Shown here piece by piece: positions 58,227 to 64,000 of a stretch of 64,000 bases of DNA. Below the pieces are notes generated by a model. That model was not told the DNA's origin and searched no databases. It was given only the letters and a program-made list of their open reading frames with translations. Position 1 is the first letter of the stretch, and each line of letters begins with the position of its first letter. The translations under genes were made by a program, and so were the position numbers. Origin of the DNA: an uncultured Oscillospiraceae bacterium (GTDB taxonomy: Bacteria > Bacillota > Clostridia > Oscillospirales > Oscillospiraceae); the NCBI GenBank assembly GCA_900757655.1, contig CAAEOT010000003.1:1-64000 (forward strand), read 5' to 3'.

Positions 58227-59549
58227 ATGGCCACCATGAATTCGCTCACCGATATCTGGTCCGTTGTCATGGACAGCCTCTCGCAGGAGCTGACCCAGAC
58301 CGCGATCAATACCTGGTTTTCCGATTGCACCCCCATTGAGATCAATAATAATACGCTCATTGTGCACACCACGTCGGATTTTAAGCGCAGCATCATCCAG
58401 TCGCGCTTTGAAAAGACAATCTGCGCCGTGCTGTATGATCTGTTCTCCTGCCCGTTCGAGCTTGTCGTGCTCGCCGGGGACGATGAGCTGCTCGAGTACC
58501 GCGAGAAGCGTCCGTCATCCGAGGAGATGCCGGAGATGGACGGCTATACGTTCGACCGCTTCATCGTCGGCCCGAGCAACAAGTTCGCCCATGCGGCGGC
58601 CATTGCCGTGTCGCAGAACCCCGGTAAGGCGTATAACCCCCTGCTCATCTACGGAAACTCCGGCCTCGGCAAGACGCATCTTCTGCTCGCCATCGGCCAG
58701 ACCATCCGCCACAACAATCCGTCAGCGAAGATTGCCTACGTCAAGGGCGAGGAGTTTGTCAACCAGATGGTCAAATCCATCGGCACCGGCACGGCCGAGA
58801 ACTTCCGCCAGAAATACCGCAACGCGGACCTGCTGCTCATGGATGATATTCAGTTCATCGCCGGCAAGGACAGCACACAGGAGGAATTTTTCCACACCTT
58901 CAACTGCCTGTATGAAGCCGGCAAACAGATCGTCGTGACCTCTGACCGGCCGCCGAAGGAGATGAAGCGCCTCGACGACCGCCTGTGCACCCGGCTCGAG
59001 GGCGGTCTGCTCGCGGACGTTCAGCCGCCGGATCTCGAGACGCGCACGGCCATCATCCGCACGAAGGCCGCGCAGTTCGGCATGATTCTCTCCGAGGATG
59101 TCATTCAGTACATTGCGGAGAACATCACCTCGAACGTCCGCCAGCTTGAGGGCGTCGTCAAGCGTCTGACCGCCTACCGCGACATTCTCGACGATACGAT
59201 CACGGTCGATTCCGTCAAGCGCGCCATCAAGGACGTCATCCGCACCGGTACCTACATCCCCACGCCGGACGTCATCATTGAAGAGTCCGCGCGCTCGTTC
59301 CAGCTCACCGGCGCCGATCTGCGCGGGCAGAGCCGCAACAAAAAGACCGCCATGGCCCGCCAGATTGCCATGTATCTCATGCGCAACCTCACGAACCTCC
59401 CCCTCAAGGAGATCGGCGAGGAATTTGGCGGCCGCAACCATGCCACCGTGCTCAGCTCCATCCGCAAGGTCGAGGAGCTGCTCAAGTCCGACCCCGACAT
59501 CGCCGCCACCGTGCGCGACATCACGAGCAACATCAACTCCAAAAACTGA
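58227..59549 (+). CDS. dnaA: Chromosomal replication initiator DnaA
   Basis: A 440-residue AAA+ initiator. Domain I (I-W-S-V-V-M-D-S-L near 10), a short linker, AAA+ domain III with Walker A G-N-S-G-L-G-K-T-H near 143 and Walker B L-L-M-D-D-I-Q-F near 207, and DNA-binding domain IV with G-G-R-N-H-A-T-V-L near 408. The last motif is usually R-D-H-T-T-V; here Asp is Asn and the first Thr is Ala. GAAGGAG lies before the ATG. It is followed by an oriC-like region and dnaN; upstream is mfd, not the usual rpmH. Confidence 0.97.
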   Translation: MATMNSLTDIWSVVMDSLSQELTQTAINTWFSDCTPIEINNNTLIVHTTSDFKRSIIQSRFEKTICAVLYDLFSCPFELVVLAGDDELLEYREKRPSSEEMPEMDGYTFDRFIVGPSNKFAHAAAIAVSQNPGKAYNPLLIYGNSGLGKTHLLLAIGQTIRHNNPSAKIAYVKGEEFVNQMVKSIGTGTAENFRQKYRNADLLLMDDIQFIAGKDSTQEEFFHTFNCLYEAGKQIVVTSDRPPKEMKRLDDRLCTRLEGGLLADVQPPDLETRTAIIRTKAAQFGMILSEDVIQYIAENITSNVRQLEGVVKRLTAYRDILDDTITVDSVKRAIKDVIRTGTYIPTPDVIIEESARSFQLTGADLRGQSRNKKTAMARQIAMYLMRNLTNLPLKEIGEEFGGRNHATVLSSIRKVEELLKSDPDIAATVRDITSNINSKN

Positions 59550-59790
59550 TTTCCACATTCCGCTGTTATTCTAACGTGGAAAGCGTGTGGAAAGCGGTGG
59601 AATGTAAAAATACCGATTTTTGCCGATTTTTGAGTTACCAACTTTCCAACAATCTTTTCAACACGGTTTTTCCCGCCGCCGCAAGGCGTCCGGTGGGTTT
59701 TCCACCAAACGAACAGCTCTACTACTACTACTAAATTTATGCTTTCTATCTTTCGAATAGACGCAACGTTTCTGATTAAGGAGGCCGCTC
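59550..59790. other. oriC: Origin of replication (oriC) between dnaA and dnaN
   Basis: This AT-rich 241-bp gap holds several DnaA-box-like sequences of the TTTCCACA type: TTTCCACA at 59551, CTTTCCACG/CTTTCCACA on the minus strand near 59575-59593, TTTCCAAC near 59643 and TTTTCCACC near 59698. Next to the last is CTACTACTACTACTA (59719-59733), which on the minus strand reads TAGTAGTAGTAGTAG, the form of the DnaA-trio element that guides strand opening in B. subtilis. An AT-rich stretch suited for unwinding follows (59734-59765). Confidence 0.85.
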
Positions 59791-60897
59791 ATGAAATTTT
59801 CCTGTGACAAATACGTTCTGCAGCAGGCTGCTGCATCCGCAGCCCGCGCCGCAGCCGCCAAGAGCCCGATCCCCACGCTCGAGGGCCTGCTCATTGAGGC
59901 CGGTGCCAGCGTGCGCATCACCGGCTACGATCTGAAGAAGGCCATCTATACTACCATAGACGCCGACATTCCCGAACCCGGCAGCGTGCTCATCGGCGCG
60001 CGCCTGTTCTGTGAGATGCTGCGCCGCATGCCGGACGGCATCGTCACCGTCGAGGCGGAAAACGGCACCGTGTCCGTCAAATGCGGCAAGGCGGCGTTCA
60101 ACCTCGTCGGCCTGAGCGCGGACGATTACCCGGATCTGCCGGTCGTCGAGGCGGAAAACGGCGTATCCCTCCCGCAGGACCTGCTCAAGAAGATGATCAA
60201 CGAGTGCTCCTTTGCCGTGAGTACGAACGAGAGCCGCCCGGTCTACATGGGCACGCTCTTCGAAATTGAAAACAACGTCCTGACCATGGTTTCCGTCGAC
60301 GGCTACCGTCTGGCGCTGCGGCGCGAAACGGTCGAGGGCTACGGCGACGACTGCAGTTTCATCGTGCCCGGCACGGCGCTGAGCGATCTCGAGCGCCTGT
60401 GCGGCGACAGTGACGAGCGCGTTGTCCTGTCCGTCGGCAGCAAGCACATCTCCTTCACCGTCGGCAATACGGTCATTTTGTCCCGCCGGCTTGAGGGTGA
60501 CTTCCTCAATTATAAGAAAGCAATCCCGGAGTCGTTCCGCGTTACGGTCAAGACCGCGCGCACGGATCTGCTCGAGGTCGTTGAGCGTGTGTCGCTCATC
60601 ATCGACAGTAAGAACAATGCCCCCCTGCGCCTGACCTTCCGCAAGGACGCCATCGATTTTGTCTGCACGACTCCGCTCGGCAAAGCGGCCGATTCCTGCC
60701 CGTGTGAGGGCGACGGCAACGATCTGGAGATTGGCTTCAACGACCACTATCTGTCCGACGCGCTCAAGGCCGCGCCCGCGGATGAAATCAACGTCTGTCT
60801 GAACACCGGCTCGAGCCCGTGTATCCTCGTTCCGGCTGACGGAAGTGATAACTTTGTGTATATGGTTCTGCCGGTGCGCCTGCGCGCCGGACAGTGA
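59791..60897 (+). CDS. dnaN: DNA polymerase III beta subunit (sliding clamp)
   Basis: A 368-residue ring-forming clamp of three similar domains, holding replicative polymerase on DNA. The start M-K-F-S-C-D-K-Y-V-L is typical. The C-terminal peptide-binding end reads Y-M-V-L-P-V-R-L. AAGGAGG lies seven bases before the ATG. Position after dnaA is standard. Confidence 0.97.
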   Translation: MKFSCDKYVLQQAAASAARAAAAKSPIPTLEGLLIEAGASVRITGYDLKKAIYTTIDADIPEPGSVLIGARLFCEMLRRMPDGIVTVEAENGTVSVKCGKAAFNLVGLSADDYPDLPVVEAENGVSLPQDLLKKMINECSFAVSTNESRPVYMGTLFEIENNVLTMVSVDGYRLALRRETVEGYGDDCSFIVPGTALSDLERLCGDSDERVVLSVGSKHISFTVGNTVILSRRLEGDFLNYKKAIPESFRVTVKTARTDLLEVVERVSLIIDSKNNAPLRLTFRKDAIDFVCTTPLGKAADSCPCEGDGNDLEIGFNDHYLSDALKAAPADEINVCLNTGSSPCILVPADGSDNFVYMVLPVRLRAGQ

Positions 60898-60920
60898 TCC
60901 GGGTCTGAAAAGCGAGAAAA

Positions 60921-61136
60921 ATGGAAAACATTACGATTGAAACGGAATTTATCAAACTGGACGCGCTGCTGAAGTTTGCTGCCCTTACGGCGACCGGCGG
61001 CGAGGCCAAGCAGGTCATTGCCGACGGCATGGTCGCCGTCAACGGCGAGACGTGCACCATGCGCGGCAAAAAGATCCGTCCGGGCGATGAAGTGTCCTTT
61101 GCCGGGCATACGCTGCGCGTTCAGGGCGCGAAATGA
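60921..61136 (+). CDS. yaaA: S4-domain RNA-binding protein (YaaA)
   Basis: A 71-residue protein consisting of one S4 domain (L-D-A-L-L-K-F-A near 13, G-G-E-A-K-Q-V-I near 26, V-N-G-E-T-C-T-M-R-G near 41, R-P-G-D-E-V near 53). YaaA of B. subtilis, in the same place between dnaN and recF, has been linked to ribosome assembly. The stop overlaps the recF start (ATGA). Confidence 0.93.
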   Translation: MENITIETEFIKLDALLKFAALTATGGEAKQVIADGMVAVNGETCTMRGKKIRPGDEVSFAGHTLRVQGAK

Positions 61137-62233
61137 TCGTGCGCAAAATTGCGCTCCAAGGCTGGCGCAACTATGAATTTGCCGCAGCGGAGTTTTCGCC
61201 CGGCACGAACGTCATCACCGGAGAAAATGCTCAGGGCAAGACAAATTTGCTTGAGGCAGTCTATCTGCTCACAGGCGGGAAGAGCTTTCGCACGCGGTTT
61301 GACAAAGAACTCATCGGCTTCGGCTATACAGGCGCGGAGGTGCTTGCGGATGTGTTCGCCTTTGGGCGGGAGCAGACTGTGCGCATCGTCCTTCGGCAGG
61401 GACAGCGCAAGCAGATCTGGCAAAACGGCGTGAAGAAAACCGCTGCCGAGCTCGCCGGAAACTTTGCCGCCGTGCTCTTTTGCCCGGATGATCTGAACAT
61501 CATCCGCGACGGGCCGGCTGCCCGCCGCCGCATGATGGACATGGCCATCAGCCAGCTGCGGCCAAAGTACGGCGCCCTGCTCGCCGAATACAGCCGGTTA
61601 TATGACCAGAAGTCCGCAATTTTGCGCGACTGGCACGAAAAACCGTCCCTGCTCGACACGCTCGACGATTTTTCCGACCAGATGTGCCGCGTCTCGGCCA
61701 AGCTCATCCGCTACCGCGCGGCCTACGCCTCGCGGCTGAACATCGCGGCCGCGCCCATCCACGCCGACTTTTCCGGCGGGCGCGACAAGCTGACCATCGC
61801 CTACCGCACGGTCAGCACCGTGCAGGATGCGCTTGGTACGGAAAAAGAAATCTATTATGCCCTGTGTGACCATCAGGAGCAGCACCGCCGCGCCGAACTC
61901 GACAGCGGCCAGTGCCTCACCGGCGCGCACAAGGATGATCTGCTCATTGACATCAATGGCCAGAGTGCACGCGCCTTCGCCTCACAGGGGCAGACGCGCA
62001 CGGCGGCGCTGTCGCTCAAGCTCGCCGAGCGGGAGATCTTCCACGACGAGTTTGACGAATACCCCGTGCTCATGCTCGACGACGTGCTCTCGGAGCTCGA
62101 CGCGCAGCGGCAGGCCTTCGTACTCAACCGCATCGGCGGCGGGCAGACGCTCATCACCTGCTGTGAGGACGCGCGCATCGCCGAACGCACCGGCGGCCGC
62201 GTGCTCACAGTCGAAAACGGGGTGATCCGCTGA
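61133..62233 (+). CDS. recF: DNA replication and repair protein RecF
   Basis: A 366-residue ABC-type/SMC-like ATPase that helps load RecA at gaps. Walker A is G-E-N-A-Q-G-K-T-N near 29-37, signature L-T-G-A-H-K-D-D near 263, Walker B V-L-M-L-D-D-V-L-S-E-L-D near 310. The start overlaps the S4 gene; its TGA overlaps the ATG of the next gene (TGATG). Confidence 0.96.
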   Translation: MIVRKIALQGWRNYEFAAAEFSPGTNVITGENAQGKTNLLEAVYLLTGGKSFRTRFDKELIGFGYTGAEVLADVFAFGREQTVRIVLRQGQRKQIWQNGVKKTAAELAGNFAAVLFCPDDLNIIRDGPAARRRMMDMAISQLRPKYGALLAEYSRLYDQKSAILRDWHEKPSLLDTLDDFSDQMCRVSAKLIRYRAAYASRLNIAAAPIHADFSGGRDKLTIAYRTVSTVQDALGTEKEIYYALCDHQEQHRRAELDSGQCLTGAHKDDLLIDINGQSARAFASQGQTRTAALSLKLAEREIFHDEFDEYPVLMLDDVLSELDAQRQAFVLNRIGGGQTLITCCEDARIAERTGGRVLTVENGVIR

Positions 62234-62502
62234 TGTATCTGCACCTCGGTAATCAGATCATCGTGCTGCAAAAGAGCGTCATTGGCGTCTTTGATATGGA
62301 CACCGCCACGTGGTCGCACCGCACGCGCGAGACATTGGAAAAACTCGAACAGGCCGGTCAGGTGGAAAACGCCGCCGGGACCGAGCTGCCGAAGTCGTTC
62401 GTGCTCTGCTCGCTCGGCAGCGGCCAGATCGGTTATCTCTCCCAGCTCAACACCGCAACATTATATAAACGCAGCAAGGCCAGCGGACTGGAAAATCTCT
62501 GA
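62233..62502 (+). CDS. remB: DUF370 protein (RemB/YaaB)
   Basis: An 89-residue protein of the DUF370 family; YaaB/RemB sits between recF and gyrB in B. subtilis and is tied to matrix gene control. Typical are M-Y-L-H-L-G and I-G-V-F-D-M-D-T-A-T near 18-27. It is translationally coupled to recF by a one-base overlap. Confidence 0.9.
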   Translation: MYLHLGNQIIVLQKSVIGVFDMDTATWSHRTRETLEKLEQAGQVENAAGTELPKSFVLCSLGSGQIGYLSQLNTATLYKRSKASGLENL

Positions 62503-62532
62503 CCCGCGGCGCTGCACGGAAGGAAGCAAACC

Positions 62533-64000
62533 ATGCCAGATATTACAGATAAGATCACACAGGAGTACGACGCCAGTCAGATCCAGGTCCTCGAGGGTCT
62601 GGAGGCCGTCCGCAAACGCCCGGGCATGTACATCGGCTCCACGTCGTCATCCGGCCTGCACCACCTGGTGTATGAGATCGTCGACAACTCCATTGACGAG
62701 GCGCTCGCGGGCTACTGCAGCCACATCGAGCTCACCATCGAGCCCGGCGACATCATCTGCGTCAGCGATAACGGCCGCGGCATCCCCGTGGACATCCAGC
62801 CGCAGACCGGCAAGTCCGCGCTCGAGGTCGTATTCACCGTGCTGCACGCGGGCGGCAAGTTCGGCGGCGGGGGCTATAAGGTCTCCGGCGGCCTGCACGG
62901 CGTCGGCGCCTCGGTCGTCAACGCCCTGTCCGAGTGGCTGGAAGTGAACGTGCATAAAAACGGGAAGATCTATCAGATGAAATTCTCCCGCGGCGATATC
63001 ACGCAGCCCATGACCGTCGTCGGCGAGACGGACCATACCGGCACGACCGTGCGCTTCAAGCCCGACCCTGTCATGTTCGAGGACACGGTCTACGACTATG
63101 AGACGCTGCACGTGCGCATGCGCGAGCAGGCGTTTTTAAACGCCGGCCTGCGCATCACCATCACCGATCAGCGCGGCGAGGAGCCCGTGAGCGAGTCAAT
63201 GTGCTACGAGGGCGGCATCCGCGAATTTGTCGACTTTATCAACAAAAACAAGACCGCGCTGCACCCTGAAGCCATCTATATGTCCGGTGAGCGCAGCGAC
63301 TCCATGTGCGAGATTGCGCTGCAGTATAACGACGGCTATAACGAAGTCATCGTCTCCTTCGCCAACAACATCCACACGCCGGAGGGCGGCATGCACGAGA
63401 CCGGCTTCAAGGCCGCACTTACCCGCGCGCTCAATGCCTACGGCAAGAAGTCCGGCATCCTCAAGGAGGGCGACAGCATCTCCGGCGAGGACAGCCGCGA
63501 GGGCCTTACGGCGGTCATCTCCGTCAAGCTCACGAACCCCCAGTTCGAGGGCCAGACGAAGGCCAAGCTCGGAAACTCCGAGATGCGCACGCTCGTCGAT
63601 TCCGTGGTGTTCGACCGTCTGTCGCAATTTCTGGAGGAAAACCCCGCCGTCGGCCGCATGATCATCGAAAAAGCGCTCACGGCCTCGCGCGCCCGCGAAG
63701 CCGCACGCCGCGCACGCGAAAATATCCGCCGCAAAAACGGGCTCGAAGGCTTCAACATGCCCGACAAGCTGCGCGACTGCAACGACCGTGACCCCTCGCT
63801 GACGGAGCTCTACATCGTCGAGGGCGACAGTGCAGGCGGCTCGGCCACGCAGGGGCGCGACTCGCGCTTTCAGGCCATCCTGCCGCTCTGGGGCAAGATG
63901 CTCAACGTCGAAAAGGCCCGTGCCGACAAGGTCTACGGTAACGACAAGCTCACGCCCGTCATCACGGCGCTCGGCGCCGGACTGGGCGAGGAGTTTGACA
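62533..64000 (+). CDS. gyrB: DNA gyrase subunit B (cut by the window edge)
   Basis: The first 489 residues of GyrB, the ATPase subunit of DNA gyrase. GHKL ATPase motifs: E-I-V-D-N-S-I-D-E near 48, D-N-G-R-G-I-P-V near 79 and [10 protein letters not shown] near 118. The TOPRIM start is [13 protein letters not shown] near 425, and Q-A-I-L-P-L-W-G-K follows. GGAAGG lies before the ATG at 62533. The frame is open to the last base; roughly 150 C-terminal residues lie beyond the window. Confidence 0.97.
   Translation, partial: MPDITDKITQEYDASQIQVLEGLEAVRKRPGMYIGSTSSSGLHHLVYEIVDNSIDEALAGYCSHIELTIEPGDIICVSDNGRGIPVDIQPQTGKSALEVVFTVLHAGGKFGGGGYKVSGGLHGVGASVVNALSEWLEVNVHKNGKIYQMKFSRGDITQPMTVVGETDHTGTTVRFKPDPVMFEDTVYDYETLHVRMREQAFLNAGLRITITDQRGEEPVSESMCYEGGIREFVDFINKNKTALHPEAIYMSGERSDSMCEIALQYNDGYNEVIVSFANNIHTPEGGMHETGFKAALTRALNAYGKKSGILKEGDSISGEDSREGLTAVISVKLTNPQFEGQTKAKLGNSEMRTLVDSVVFDRLSQFLEENPAVGRMIIEKALTASRAREAARRARENIRRKNGLEGFNMPDKLRDCNDRDPSLTELYIVEGDSAGGSATQGRDSRFQAILPLWGKMLNVEKARADKVYGNDKLTPVITALGAGLGEEFD

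Overview
The window is GC-rich, and its gene content points to a spore-forming, strictly anaerobic Firmicute of the class Clostridia. An Oscillospiraceae-type gut bacterium is my best inference. The signs are a germination protease (gpr), a DUF1292 protein, many [4Fe-4S] proteins, abundant AGGAGG ribosome sites and TTGACA/TATAAT promoters. The right end is the replication origin region: dnaA, an oriC-like intergenic stretch, dnaN, an S4-domain gene, recF, remB/yaaB and gyrB (cut by the window edge). parS-parA-parB lies about 31 kb to the left of dnaA.

Layout. 1-2426: end of a Tn4451-like mobile element (large serine recombinase plus TnpV), inserted in the signal-peptide region of a lipoprotein gene. 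2426-9836: lipoproteins, a large MMPL/RND exporter with internal repeats in its loop, a nitroreductase, a flavodoxin/ferredoxin (EFR1-type) protein and a TetR regulator. 9889-14370: a complete agmatine deiminase operon on the minus strand (aguB-aguD-aguA-arcC), which makes ATP from agmatine. 14574-22813: two divergent operons. The minus-strand one carries an Fe-S protein and a HypA-like protein without its zinc domain. The plus-strand one carries a two-subunit 2-hydroxyacyl-CoA dehydratase/benzoyl-CoA reductase-like enzyme (cassette A), a tiny membrane protein, a zinc-ribbon protein, an 894-residue Fe-S/FAD oxidoreductase and a full-length HypA. 22918-30511: housekeeping genes (asnS, lipid kinase, rpsT, gpr, parAB, serS, mscL, initiator tRNA). 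31101-41084: two more dehydratase-like cassettes (B, with its own TetR and operators, and C), separated by two sodium-coupled transporters (SstT-like and NSS family). 41143-53220: FMN-dependent 2-hydroxy-acid oxidising protein, ferritin, ABC exporter, threonine deaminase plus RidA, DegV, a GNAT/flavin-barrel fusion, TetR, amidohydrolase and small conserved proteins. 53278-58060: PrsA-like foldase and mfd. 58141-64000: origin region.

Most notable is the threefold cassette [about 400-residue HgdB-like subunit, about 525-residue partner subunit, 51-57-residue single-pass membrane protein]. Cysteine spacing is identical in all three copies of each large protein, and the tiny protein carries an N-x-D-M-K-L motif just after its membrane segment. 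I see no ATP-dependent activator (HgdC/BcrAD-type) in the window. Cassette A is instead linked to Fe-S/FAD electron carriers and to two HypA-type metallochaperones, with no hydrogenase. I did not recognise this as a described system. Its substrate cannot be read from the sequence.
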